A stretch of DNA of 64,000 nt from the NCBI RefSeq assembly GCF_004798865.1, contig NW_025335268.1:85184934-85248933 (forward strand), written 5' to 3'. A program made the position numbers and the translations under genes. The DNA comes from Varanus komodoensis. Taxonomy: Eukaryota; Chordata; Lepidosauria; Squamata; Varanidae. Below, piece after piece: positions 1-10,849 of this stretch; positions within the stretch are counted from its first letter, which is position 1; the number at the start of each line of letters is the position of its first letter. The notes below the pieces were generated by a model, which was given only the letters and a program-made list of their open reading frames with translations, was not told the origin of the DNA and made no database searches.

Positions 1-430
1 AGAAGACACAGCAATTAATTTAAGATATGCAGATGATTCCGTATTACTGGTGGAAAGCAGCAATGAATTGAATGATCCCAAATGAAAGGGAAAGAAGAAA
101 GTGCAAATGTGGGACTTCAACTAAATAGTGAGAAAACAAACATCATGAATACGGAAGAATGATAAAACTTCAGTGTCAGTGAAAGATTTTGTATACCTTG
201 GCTGAGTCATTAATTCAAATGGAGGCTGTGGCCAAGAAACTAGTAGATGACTGAGGGGTTAGCAATGAAAAAACTAGGAAATGGAGTATAAGGATGAACC
301 CTAAGACCAAGACTGAATTTCTGATCACTGTGTATGGGTGTGAAAGCTGGACAGTGAAGAAAGCTGATAGGAAGAAACTTGATGCATTTGAAACATGATG
401 TTGGATCAGAGAAGATTCTTTGCCCTACAG
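1..430 (+). mobile_element. BovB (RTE clade) LINE, RT fragment cut by the window edge
   Basis: Part of the reverse transcriptase of a BovB-type non-LTR retrotransposon. Codons from base 2 read through RYADDSVLLVESSNEL, with the catalytic YADD at 26-37. Further on, FVYLG (about 187-201) and VYGCESWTVKKADRKKLDAF (330-389) match the conserved BovB order after the YADD box. The frame is broken by several stops and indels between these blocks, so the copy is dead. The 5' part lies outside the window. Similarity fades after about 430, well before the element's usual 3' end, so this copy is also truncated or decayed at its 3' side. YADD and the CESWTVKKA block together are diagnostic of RTE/BovB; the subfamily is not determined. 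Confidence 0.88.
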
Positions 431-562
431 CTCCCAAAATGGGCTGTACCTCCAGCCATGAGTAAACAGTCCACAGGTCACAGTTACACAGTTACAATTT
501 ATACAGAACATTTACACAGAACACCTGCACTTAATTCCTGAAAGGTATACTCAGAAGTCATA

Positions 563-588
563 TTATTTATTTATTTATTTATTTAAAA
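563..588. repeat. (TTTA)n simple repeat
   Basis: About six TTTA units, followed by AT-rich sequence. It could be the worn tail of a minus-strand L2-type LINE, since many copies here end in (AAAT)n, but no diagnostic element sequence follows. Confidence 0.7.
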
Positions 589-949
589 TATTTATATTTA
601 AAGCCTATAGTTCACAAACCTAAGTGTCTGTATCATTTCCTCTTCAGTATTCCCATTAGGTATCTCTCCCTCCCTCCCTATATATATCGAGGGGGGGACC
701 TTGCAGCTAATGGGGAGCACTAAACATCTAATAAATAAAAATTAAAAATATAGCCTCTCAAATCTTCCTCTCATGTAAACTTTATTCACCTCATTCACTT
801 GTATTGATTTTAATTATTTTGCCTACACGTTCTTCTCTTGCTCACAGTGCCTGAGGCCTATTTCTAATGCTATTAAACTTAATATCTGCTAGTGTACTCT
901 TACCCAAAGTATAAGCTATCTTAGTTTTAACCTGAATTTTCATTCAAAC

Positions 950-998
950 ACCATTTTTGTGGAAAGGTGGGATAGAAATTCACTCAATAAATAAATGG
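950..998 (+). repeat. 3' tail of an interspersed LINE or SINE
   Basis: The motif 'aaaggtgggatagaaattc' followed by 'aataaataaat' matches the last bases of the SINE and L2-type LINE copies elsewhere in this window ('ggtgggacataaat', 'ggtggggtagaaat'). Upstream sequence is too decayed to name the family. Confidence 0.45.
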
Positions 999-999
999 G

Positions 1000-3379
1000 A
1001 CCTCCAGAAGCCAAAGCAATATACCTCTGAATATGGAGATGGCTGTGCTGGTGGTGAAGTCCAGTTCTGGACTTGCACAAGGCATCTTGTCGCTGGAGGC
1101 AATTCCATATGCAGAAGCCAAAAGGACTGGTGGTTGCCTCTTTCTTCCACATGGGCTGTATGGTGCAGGGCAGAAGGCTGTGCTGAACACACGGCGCTCT
1201 GCCTTTCAGAATCAGCCACCTGAGGCAGTTTCTGCACTCTGCCGAATTGCAGACCGGGAGCAAGTCCATGTCCTCTAACCACATGGAGTAAGACAGTGAC
1301 TGAAAGGGACTAAAGTGTATTTCCAGTCCCATGGAGCTGAACACTGAGTACAGTGCATAGCAAATGCAGTTCAGACACACTATTACATTGCTATGATAAG
1401 GAGAAATTTGAAAGGTCAAATATAGACTGGGCGAAATAACACATTCTCACAGTGTTTTTGCCTTACTTGTGACATCCTGCCACTGAAAAATCTATTTTAG
1501 GAACTGAAATAAGCAGTCTTCTCTTGCATGACACTGATGCAGACATATTTCGACAATATCAACCCAATCCTATCCATTCAAATTAATTCCTTACATTCAT
1601 CTTTTCACAGTAAGAATACCAAAAATTTAGTAATCTGTACATTGGAAAGAGGAAAACACGGGCTTTTTGCTCAGGCTACATCATTCTGCTGAGTTGTCCA
1701 GAAGGGATTATGAACGACTCATAGTTGATATCATTGGTGAGCTTATTGTGGCATCTGCTAAGGTTCACACATCAGCAAGGAGGCCTCCACCAATCGTTGC
1801 TGAATAGTGCCATTTTGTTTCTTCTTGTGTGAATGTTGGATGAAGCACAACCCTGCAAGGAGGTAATTAAAGGATCCTCGTTCTTGTTTCCTCTGGGCCA
1901 GCGCTATCATGCAGAAGTGTGAGATTGCTCCTTCAAGTGGGAGATGCTGAGAAAGGGGGCCAGCCTTCTGAGCTATCTTACTAGCTTCAGGAATGGAAAA
2001 GGAGGTTGTCCCACAGCCAGTGTCAAAGAAAGATTCATTGGTCAGCTTTTGTACATAGCACAAGGGAAGATAGCATTTTGTCCTCTGCCCCAGGCAGCAA
2101 AATATTTTAAGTCACCCCTGCCACCTCCAGCTCTGCTGCGCAATCACCACTTCTCCTAACCTCTGATCACCAGTTGCCTCCTAATACCACAATTTAGTGG
2201 CTAATGCTGCTGCTTTCTGCCTGCCTTCCTTCCTTCTCAGCTGACTTCTTGCTGCTTGCAGAGCAGACAGCCATGGAGGAATTGCAGCGGAAGCCATCTG
2301 AACAGCATAGCTGATCCTGCTAAGCCCAGGGCAAAAGGGAGAGAGGTTGGCAGAAGCAATAGCAGTGAGGAGATCCAAATCCCAGAGCAGCCACCATGGC
2401 ACAGCCATCAGTGAGGTGCAGGTAGCCATCGGTGGCAAAGAAGAGCCAAGATGGAGAGTTGATTGGCATTCTTGCGCCCAGAGCAATTTGAAGCCAGGCC
2501 TAGTGGGCCATCAAAGTGTTACACCTCTGAGAATGCAATAGCTATTAGTGATGAACAGAATGAGAGAACACACCTTCTGGACCCTTAGTTACAAAAGAGA
2601 ATAATGTTCTGTATTAGTCATTTGCCCTCTATTTTAAATCGGCCAACTCACAATCATTCAGACAGCTTGCTATCTTAGACAGTGTTGGGGTCTTGGTAGT
2701 CACTGTTCCCAAGGAGGATCTTTGATTGTTTCTACTGAACAGTTTCCTACTATGCCTTTTCCTGATTCTGTGCCATTGTACAGTAAGCCGACATACCGCT
2801 TAAGAAGTTACTGCTTCCCACCAAACTTTCTCTTTTTCTTTTCAGATAGGTAACTGGTGGAAACAAGAACAAAACACACCTTAGAAGATTTATGTCACTC
2901 AACTGTGATTTTCAATATGAGGTTTTAGCTCCCCCTGCAAATCAAGGACATTTTCTGCATTGCACCATGAGCAGCTGCTTCTTCCGTCAGAGGAAGCCAG
3001 CAATACCATTCCCCACTTTCCATTTGCAGGGAATTACAGTTTGACCAACCTGGAGAAAAATGTACTTTAGATTCCAGAAAAAGGTCATATCATATTTGTG
3101 TGGGTTTCTCTGTGTGGGATATTGAGCACTTTTTTATATACTTCATATGCAGGTACCCCCCCCCCGGCAGTTGATGTAGCCAGTCAGTTTTAATCCAGCT
3201 ATGCTTTCATTAATTTCCTGGTGGACAGGTGGGATGGTTTGAGCTGCAAAGATATACACCAGTCAGAGCTAAACACTTTGTGCCCACCTTGTCTGGGTGA
3301 AGCTTCCCTGTTATCACCTTCCTGACCTGTAAGATGGGCTTGGGATGCCCTTGTGAAGGAGTCATCCTCCAAGGAGTTA
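1000..3379. other. No gene recognised; unique sequence
   Basis: Open frames of 60-160 codons on both strands overlap one another and resemble no protein I know. The longest, on the minus strand at 940-1419, has no recognisable domain and runs into the repeat tail at its 3' end. A run of nine C lies near 3160. Confidence 0.5.
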
Positions 3380-3845
3380 AGGAGGATGGTCAACTGAAGG
3401 GGGTCCTTCTTAGTGGCTGCACCCCATCTATAGAATAGGCTCCTAAGAACAGCTCACCTGGCACCTTCTCTACAACCTTTCTGACAGCATGCAAAAAAAA
3501 AAAAAAATCTCCAGACATTTTAACAATTGATTCTAATTTTAAAATTTTAATCAAATTATATTCTATTGAGTCCTAGAATTTTAACTCATATTGTTTTAAC
3601 TTCTTACATTACTGTTTTACTCTCAGCTGTATATTGTTGTCTGTTCTAAATTATTGTGAATTGCATCTTTTGTTATGTTTTTGTTTATATTATTAGTTTA
3701 TTGTTATGTTATGCATATTATTGTTTTATTGTTATTTTATTGGTATATTTGATTTGATTTGATTTGATTTGCTCTGTAACCCACCAAGAGAGTCCTGGTG
3801 GATTAATTGGTTGCAGAACGTAAATTTAATAATAAATAAATAAAT
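3380..3845 (+). mobile_element. L2-clade LINE 3' end
   Basis: The RT C-terminal signature reads RGSFLVAAPHL-stop-NRLL then AHLAPSLQPF (about 3398-3475), equivalent to the 'AFSVVAPRLWNSLP..LAPSL' block of L2-clade elements. An AT-rich 3' untranslated region follows, then 'ctctgtaacccaccaagagag' and an (AAAT)n tail. It contains a 15-base A run (3493-3507) and a (GATTT)n run (3750-3770). It is 5'-truncated and non-coding. Confidence 0.75.
3750..3770. repeat. (GATTT)n simple repeat
   Basis: About four perfect GATTT units inside the LINE 3' untranslated region, probably a local expansion. Confidence 0.8.
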
Positions 3846-3849
3846 ACAA

Positions 3850-5395
3850 GCTTTGCACAGGTTTTGGAAGTCTTGCCCTAGTGGCTGAAGTTGCTATTGC
3901 AGCCTTCAATCATAACATATTAAAATTCATTGAGCATGTCAAAATCAAAATAAACCTGAGATAAATATGCCAAATGTCCCTTTCACACACATGCCAAGTG
4001 GCAGGTCTGTAGGTTTCACATCTTGGTAGTAGGATGCTGAAACGCATCTTCTTTTATTATTATAGATGACAAAACTGATCAGAAATTAGGCCTTGAACCA
4101 AAACTTGCATCAGTCAGTACAAGCAAAAGAGATTATCCTTGCAAGTTTGAACTCAAGCTAGGTGACAAAAATAGTATATTGCACCCAGTGAGCCTGATCT
4201 AATATCCTTTGATGTCTTGATGCACCCACTAGTTCCTGTTATTAAATAAATTGAAGAGGAAAAATTGAAATCAGACTGATATCAATGGCAGTTAAGACTT
4301 TCCTCCTAACTAATAATGATTATTCTTATCATTCAAAAACAGAACTGATTGTGATGTTATCAATAGTACTAATATGCTTTCTTTTAAATGGAACCAATGG
4401 TTTAGTTTCAAGGTTATTCTAGAACTACATTCTCAGTGCTCAAGTATTAATTGGAACATTAAGTTGATTAAAGGAATTCTAAAGCTCTTGACAATGACCA
4501 GTTAATTTATCATCCAATATGGTCCCTCACCGTTTTTTTACAGGAACAAATTATTTTTATTTTGCTAAAAACTATGGTTTCTTCTCCAGGGAATCATTGA
4601 GTAACATTTCCTAGGAGAGATTCTGTCACTGCCCTTTTTGTGCTATGTTGATACAGTAAAAATAGAGAAGTAAGTAAAAGCATCAGTTGATTCAAAAAAC
4701 TAATTAAGATTAATTAAATGGCAGGCTCCACACTTAACCTGTTTACACTGCAGCTTCTTAATGGGGAAAAAATCTCAGGTGTATACCTAAGAAAATACTC
4801 TGCCAAAGACTTTGAATAACCAATGGTAGTCAAGATGCTATTACCAAGCTCGTTTGCTTATCAGTCTAAGGCAGCTCTTTCAGAGATTACTTGAAGTGAG
4901 AGTGTTAGTACTGGCTTTAAAAAGTCCCCGCTGAAATTAATTATATGCAGCAGCCTTAATTAAAAAGTTGAGCTACATCTTTTCCAGTAGGAATAGCCAA
5001 CTCGGATGGTTTGTAGAGCCAAATTCTTCATGTTGCAGATGCCCAGTGTTACTCTAGGAGGTTTTCTTGGCATTGTAATGCCTGATTCACTACTCTCTCA
5101 TGATGCTGTCCATCATCCTCATACTATTTCTGCCATTATAGCTCAAATTTCCTCGGACCAGTTCTATCACGACTCTGTGTGCGTGTTTTCAGAGTGTGCG
5201 AAACTTGTGGTACTATTCTGGGGCCAGGAGGCATGACTTAGAGGTGCTAGTAGGCTGGAACCAAGAGAAAGCATCCTACTTTCATGCTTTCAAAAGAAAG
5301 CATCCAGGAGGCTTTGGCTAAACAGCCACAACTCTGAGAAAGCAGTCCTTCGGTTGCTTTTCTGCTTCGCTTAACCATCTATCCTTGGCTTCTAT
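3850..5395. other. Repeat-poor, AT-rich unique sequence
   Basis: No gene, tail or SINE signature is visible between the L2 copy and the MITE cluster. Clean AT-rich sequence from about 4080 to 4980 is unusually free of repeats compared with its surroundings. It could be conserved non-coding DNA, but that is unproven. Confidence 0.4.
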
Positions 5396-5399
5396 CTGG

Positions 5400-5905
5400 C
5401 TATGTTCACACAACACAACAAACAAGCCTGTGTGTAAAAAAGTACAATGGTTCATTTTTTTACCATGAACTACCTGGCAGATGCTCAAGTGGTTTATTGT
5501 GGTTTCTATCTTCCCTGCCCAGTCCTCCTATTGGTGGCATGTATCTGTTCAGCCACTGTGCCTGAAATGCAATCTCATGCTTCATGCCTCCTGTCTATGT
5601 TGCCTGCCTCTTCCTCATTGGTCCACACATACTGCTTAGATGGCTAGAGCAGTTCCTACAGCATTACTCTTCCCAGAGGACTCTGGTAGTTGCATACCAT
5701 GACTATGGAAACCATGATTCTGGGTTCAGACAACACAACAAGCCATGGTGGTATAGAGAAACTCTAGAACAAACTGTTGTTTCTTATCAAGTTTTCTAAG
5801 GACCAAAGTGAAATATCTGACTGGGTTCAGGCAACACAACAGACCAATACTGCAACATGCTTCACCATCATCACTGTGCCTTGTCATGTTGTCTGAACCC
5901 AGCCT
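5400..5905. mobile_element. hAT-like MITE cluster with shared terminal repeat
   Basis: The end sequence 'ctgggttcagacaacacaac' (5720-5739) recurs as 'ctgggttcaggcaacacaac' (5821-5840) and in inverted form as 'tgttgtctgaacccag' (5887-5902). A weaker version, 'tatgttcacacaacacaaca', lies at about 5401-5420. The 5821-5902 unit is a complete short inverted-repeat element of about 82 bp. There is no transposase frame. The ends recall the 'gttcagacaacac' MITEs I associate with squamate hAT families. The superfamily is inferred because I cannot confirm an 8-bp target duplication. Confidence 0.6.
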
Positions 5906-6020
5906 CTGTCTTGCTCAGTAAAGTGGAGAGTAAATGCAACATGACTTCTTGAGGAAAAAAATGTTTGGAATGTCTCCTCTGTCCCCCTGGCTCAAAGAAT
6001 AACTAGCTTGGAACAAGCTA

Positions 6021-6117
6021 AAATGCATGTCTACTTAGAAGTAAATCGCATTGCCTTCAGTGCATTGACTCAGAAGTAAACCACATTGATTTCAATAGCA
6101 CTTACTCTCAGGAAAGT
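6021..6117. repeat. Copy of short palindromic repeat ('gtctacttagaagtaa' family)
   Basis: 'gcatgtctacttagaagtaaatcgcattg' and then 'ctcagaagtaaaccacattgatttcaa' are two diverged passes of a motif family common in squamate DNA ('tctactcagaagtaagtcccattga'). The same family appears at 24974-25057 and in pieces near 28725 and 46685. Confidence 0.6.
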
Positions 6118-6119
6118 CA

Positions 6120-6740
6120 GCACTTGTGGCTGCCCTTGCTTCTGAGAATTGCTTTTGGGTGAGTGAGGATGGGGGTGCTGATCCTGCTGGCTTCATCCCA
6201 GGGAGGTGGGAAGACGGAAAAAGAAGCCCAGCCACCCTCTCATTTCCCCCCCATCCCCTTCTCCTTCTTCATGTTTTTGCAAGGGGGGTGGAGGAAAAAC
6301 TATTTTCTTTCTTTTTTACATGGACCCCACTTGTTCACCCCTTTGCATATACCCAAAGATGAAAAAAGGGGGTGGTGGACAACTTGCCCTGTGCAGATGA
6401 CATTCTGAACTCTTCTTTCTTCTCTCACCATTGCATTTGTGTGTAATGCAAGACTCCGCTTCAACCATGGTAGAAACTGTGCTATATTCATTAGTACGTG
6501 CCGCAATGCATAAATACATTTTCTATAAATACCATGACAGAATTCCCTGATTAATGGAAGAGGCTCTTGTCTAGACTTGTTCCTTGTTCCACACTCATAT
6601 GTCCAGAAACATACGTAAATTCAATATGAATTACAATAAGGGCAGTTCTAACAAGTTATTTCCTCTTTAACACCTGAATTTATACCAATAGTCACTGCAT
6701 CCCATGGCCCCAACAACAAGCATCCACAGCCCCCAAAACC
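6120..6740. other. No gene recognised
   Basis: Includes pyrimidine-rich patches (6238-6275) and a purine-rich patch at 6360-6380. Short frames on both strands are mutual shadows, with no domain seen. Confidence 0.45.
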
Positions 6741-6744
6741 CAAC

Positions 6745-7025
6745 GTAACATGCTGCTGTGTGCATTTTTGTGCGATACACTCCCACATGCATCTACCTAT
6801 TGCTTGATCCAGTTGTGCATGTTTGCATCTGACGCCTGCCTACACGTGGCGAATGTCACATACCTGTATGAGTCTGATTCTTACATCCTGTCTGCCTATG
6901 ATGCGCTGGGCATGCCATGCTGCTCTGTGCTGTTGTGTGCTTTTGCATGTGTCGTGCTGCAACATGTGTTTGCATGGGCCGTGTTTTGCATGTGACATGG
7001 TGCGCTATATGTGTGTGAAACAGCT
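6745..7025. repeat. TG/TGCATG-rich degenerate repeat tract
   Basis: About 280 bp built from loosely repeated words such as 'catgctgctgtgtgc', 'tgtgtgcttttgcatgtg' and 'caacatgtgtttgcatggg'. No single period is preserved. It may be a decayed minisatellite. Open frames through it are compositional by-products. Confidence 0.45.
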
Positions 7026-7029
7026 GGCA

Positions 7030-7555
7030 TAACTGAACACGAGTTGCAGTCTCTGTGCTGGCCTGACTTATTCCTCCAGTAGCAATTCCTCCAAGTAACA
7101 ATTCTGTGTTCACTTGACGTGCAGGCAGTGATAACGCGGCCTTCCCTGCCTGGGAGAGACTTCCAGTTCCAGGCAATCTCCCCTGGAGCTAAGCTACAAC
7201 AGAGTGCATTCTAAATCTAGTACTCATTTTGAACTCAGTGAACTATGCAGACAACACTGAAAACAAGGATAATATGCAGATGATAATACAAACGGCCTTT
7301 GTTGAAAAGATGTGTGCAAAGTGTTTGAATGTCTTGAAGTGCAGTATAAGCACTAGGTATTAGCCATTAATGTTAAGAATTATGTCCCCTCCAAGAGCAC
7401 TCATGTAATCCAGCTAATTTCTTTTTTTATAAAGGTAACCCTATGTTCAAAAACATAAGAAAATGTAATTCACTTGTGCCTACACATGCACACTAGGAGT
7501 TTATGAATTAATGTGCCAGCTGTAACCTCTGCACTATGTAACCTACTATCTTATA
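7030..7555. other. No gene or repeat recognised
   Basis: Ordinary AT-rich unique sequence without tail, SINE or splice-linked coding signal. Confidence 0.45.
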
Positions 7556-7559
7556 AAAT

Positions 7560-7727
7560 GTGCTCGCTGGCACAGCTGAGGACTACGAGACCTGTCAGAG
7601 TGCCTCTCCCACCTGCAATCTGCTTGGACATCAGCGCAGCCTCTGGGGCCTTCCTCTGAGTACTGGCTCTGAGAAAAGCCTGGAGGGTGGCAACAAGGGG
7701 AGGGGTCTCTGTGGTGGCCCCCTGCTT
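7560..7727 (+). mobile_element. L2-clade LINE fragment, left part of an interrupted copy
   Basis: A plus-strand frame ends in VATRGGVSVVAPCL (about 7686-7727), matching the 'RRRAFSVVAPRLW' RT C-terminal block of L2-clade LINEs. Similarity stops abruptly where a minus-strand L2 tail begins. The matching 3' part resumes after 8235, so this is the left half of a copy split by a later insertion. Confidence 0.6.
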
Positions 7728-8235
7728 GCTTATTTATTTATTTAAAACATTTTTATGCCGCCCCCATCGCAACAAAGCCTCGGGGCGGCTTACAACAAAA
7801 ACAAAGTTATACAAAGTTATACAAAAACAAAGTTATACAATAAAAATATTAAAACCCGGTCCATCTTGGCTTAAAAATTTTAAAATCCTACAGAATAAAT
7901 TAACACTTAAAACAAGTTTTAAATAAAAAGGTCTTAGCCTGGCGCCGAAAAACAAACAAATAATGACGGCGCCAGGTGGACCTCTCTGGGGAGCGCTTTC
8001 CATAGGTGGGGCGCCACCGCAGAGAAGGCCCTCCTCCGGGTACTCACCCTCCTAATCTCATTCACAGAGGGGTCCTGGAGGAGGGCCTCTGTTGCTGATC
8101 TCGAGGGGCAGGAGGGCATATATGGACGCAAGTGCTCCTTTAGATACCCAGGACCCAAGTCGTTGAGGGCTTTATAAGTCATAACCAACACCTGATGGAG
8201 TGACCTCCCCACTGTGGCCTGGCCACGGCCAAAGT
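7728..8235 (-). mobile_element. L2-clade LINE 3' end, inserted in an older L2
   Basis: On the minus strand an intact frame (8212 to 7934) reads VLVMTYKALNDLGPGYLKEH, then RRRAFSAVAPHLWKALPREV and LAPSLF. This is the C-terminal end of L2-clade reverse transcriptase. A 3' untranslated region follows with 'agccgccccgaggc' and a (TAAA)n tail at 7728-7745. Inside it, 'acaaagttat' is repeated three times (about 7801-7838). The copy is 5'-truncated but open for about 90 codons, younger-looking than the L2 sequence on either side. No protein is likely to be made from it. Confidence 0.85.
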
Positions 8236-8565
8236 TGTCATCTTTTCTGCACCAGCTTAAGATGGCCCTCTACACTGAGGTTTTAAAGCCCGATTTGGGT
8301 ACCCAGGGGCTTGAGGATATTTTTGCCAAGTCTCTCTTTGATATTGTTTGATTTTAAGTGCATTACATTTTTAAATATATTAATATTAAATATATTAATT
8401 GTTTTAATATATTTTTGATTTAATTGTATTTTAGTATCAGCTTGTATTTTAATATTTGTATTGTATAGATATTTGTATTTTATATCTGTTTTATGGACTG
8501 TTGTAAACCACCCAGAGAGCTTCAGCTGTGGGGCAGTACAGAAATGAAATGAACAACAACAGCAT
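8236..8565 (+). mobile_element. L2-clade LINE 3' end, right part of an interrupted copy
   Basis: Decayed RT end followed by an AT-rich 3' untranslated region. The diagnostic end is 'gttgtaaaccacccagagag' (about 8503-8522) plus 'ggggcagtacagaaatgaaat' and an AAC-rich tail. Continuation of the plus-strand copy that starts near 7560. The two ends of the original insertion are not resolved. Confidence 0.65.
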
Positions 8566-8569
8566 AACT

Positions 8570-9160
8570 TCGTCTCTGCATGGCTATTTTACCTCAGTTT
8601 TTTAGCCCCAGTCCTCTTGATTTTCAGGCTGGGGAAAACACTAAAGCTGAGCATTCTACTGGGACGAGGTACACATTGGCCTGCAGCATCTCTTACACGA
8701 TGTTATTTTGGTAAGGGAGAATGGCAGATATTAGTAGTAATCAGCTGGTGTTCATGTTAACTTATACATGCCATGCTTTTGGGTGAATGACTGAATTTGC
8801 AAGTACTTTAACTCCTCCCTTCAACTGAAAGTTTGTGGCTTTATATAATGCAAGTTAGCAATTGGGGAAGAAGTTTTGTAATGCAAAAATCTAAACTGAT
8901 TTTATTATTTGTGGACCAGATATTCATTATCTTGCTATGTATTTACTGAGTAAATTTGCCACAAAAATTGGTCTTGAAACATTGTGTCTATTAATGGTAG
9001 GGGAATGAAAGAAAATATAGTTTAGTTTTGTAATGCAATTCATTTTTATTATTCAAGTTTGCATTTTTATTTGTTTGTAAAAAATTGCAGTCATTTAAAT
9101 ATTTATTCATTACAATTGTAATCATCACTCACATGCAATAACGTGAGCAATGCTCACATG
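8570..9160. other. No gene or repeat recognised
   Basis: AT-rich unique sequence. Nothing beyond short shadow frames. Confidence 0.45.
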
Positions 9161-9163
9161 TTC

Positions 9164-9199
9164 TCCTTCCTTCCTTCCTTCCTTCCTTCCTTCCTTCCA
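9164..9199. repeat. (CTTC)n microsatellite
   Basis: About nine nearly perfect CTTC units, followed by a decayed TC-rich stretch to about 9240. Confidence 0.95.
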
Positions 9200-9342
9200 T
9201 TCTTTCTTGTGCTGTTCATTCTCTCTCTCACTCTCTCTCCTGAAGTAGGATCAGAGCTTATTTGGGGAGCTGTTCCATCATTTCCCCTAAACTGACCTTG
9301 CTGTTGCATTATTTGGGTTCATTTAGGGTAGGAAGAAATGCA

Positions 9343-9795
9343 GCTGTAAGAACAGGTCCTGGTTACCTGAAGGAGCACTTACATCCATATACGCCCGCCT
9401 GCCCCCTGAGATCTGCGGGAGAGGCCCTTCTCCAGGAACCCTCCGTGAAGGAAATTAGGAGGGTGGGTACTCGGAGGAGGGCTTTCTCTGCGGTGGCGCC
9501 TAAGTTATGGAATGCGCTCCCCAGAGAGGTCCGCCTGGCGCTGTCGTTATTTTTCGGCACCAGGCGAAGACCTTTTTATTTAAGCGGCATTTTAACTGTT
9601 AATATTATTGGATTTTATCTGGCCAGGGCGGCTTATTTTATATTGTATTTTTGTATTTTAATCGAATGTTTATATTTTTTTAATTTAATGATTATAATTA
9701 ATTTAATTAATTGTTGTAAGCCGCCCTGAGGCTTCGGCGAATGGGACGGCATAAAAATATTTTAATAATAAATAAATAAATAAATAAATAAAACA
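9343..9795 (+). mobile_element. L2-clade LINE 3' end with open RT C-terminus
   Basis: The frame containing GPGYLKEHLHPYTPACPLRS, RRVGTRRRAFSAVAPKLWN and ALPREVRLALSLF (9358-9555) stays open to 9729. It is the same family as the minus-strand copy at 7728-8235 (about 75 shared RT residues). The RT block is followed by 'ctttttatttaagcggc', 'gtaagccgccctgaggcttcggc' and a tail of about seven AAAT units (9765-9793). 5'-truncated: only the last part of the RT remains, so the open frame is a remnant and not a functional gene. Confidence 0.88.
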
Positions 9796-9799
9796 AAAT

Positions 9800-10428
9800 A
9801 GCACCCCCTGGGTCTTTTGTGGTGGCCAGAATGGTAATGAGAGTGCAATTTTGGGGCACTCTCAGTAGTAGAATGGAAGGGGTTGCTCAAAAGAAGGATA
9901 TAAGTTCCTTTCCCTACCCACAAAATGATACCAGCAGATATGGACAGCTGTTTAGAAAAATAAGTCCATCTGTACCTTTGGGCATTCATTTCACAAGATT
10001 GTACTCAGTTTTTCATTCATTCCAAAATGAATGTGCACCCCTAATCCCTGAAAAAGGATAGCAGGATATAGCTTAATAGCACACCTACTCTCTTGGGATT
10101 GACAACCTGATCATATGAGCACAAAGCCAGTAGATTGCTGCATGGGTCTTTAGGTTCCACATTGGTACGAGGAAAGGGATAGAACAAGCAATATCTATTA
10201 GGACATTAATCAGCCTAAGAGCCAGGAACACGGACACTCCTGCTGTGTTCTGTACTTCTGTACCAGAGGAATTTCTGGGAAATGGAGCTGAAATAGTCAT
10301 TCCACAGCTGAGGAATGTCAGGGGCATGGAGTTCTATGTCCTGACCCTTTGTATCCTTCCTCAGTTCCTTCTTCAACTTTGCTTGGAGGGAGGCCACTTA
10401 TGAATCACCAAAAGAAGAGGCAAGCAGC
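9800..10428. other. No gene recognised
   Basis: Short frames only; unique sequence between an L2 tail and the octamer-bearing repeat. Confidence 0.45.
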
Positions 10429-10430
10429 AG

Positions 10431-10712
10431 ACAAAAGAATGCTGATTTGCATGACATTTGCATATGTGATGTATATGTGGTCCTTTTGCATATAGAGATA
10501 AGCATTACAATTTAAATAAAAGTGGCGTGTGTAGCCAGGTGACCTTTGTGGCTTGCTCTGCCTGCTCTCCAAGTGCTGTTGGTGGATAACTTCAAAGTCC
10601 AACTCTTCCTTCCAAGGTCCCCCACTCCACCCTTTCAACTGGACTCAGACTGGGCAGCCCTTCAACTACCATCTTCAAAAAAGAGAACAGTCCTTTAAAT
10701 AGAGGACATGTG
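10431..10712 (+). repeat. Unnamed interspersed repeat, copy 1 (octamer-bearing)
   Basis: Homologous to 63037-63330 (same strand) and, reversed, to 15645-15935. Shared landmarks in order: 'gctgatttgcatgacatttgc', an AT-rich block, 'aggtgacctttgtgg', 'gtgctgttggtggataacttcaa', 'tgggcagcccttcaa' and 'agagaacagtccttta'. Read on the minus strand it carries octamer-type ATGCAAAT motifs. No open frame is shared by the copies. The family is not recognised. Confidence 0.7.
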
Positions 10713-10849
10713 CTCTCTGCAATTACTGCCTTTAGTACAAAGGTCTCAAGGGAGTAGAATTCTCTGTATGATCAGGGACTGTGCTTTCTTGGTAACTCTT
10801 GTCACTTACACATGTATACACCCCACTGAAGCATATAAAGCCAAAGATT

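Noticed and set aside
940-1419. 159-codon minus-strand frame
   Set aside because: No domain, overlaps frames on both strands, and its 3' end runs into a repeat tail. Likely chance.
9262-9729. 155-codon frame as a host gene
   Set aside because: Its middle is the RT C-terminus of an L2-clade LINE and its end is the LINE's 3' untranslated region.
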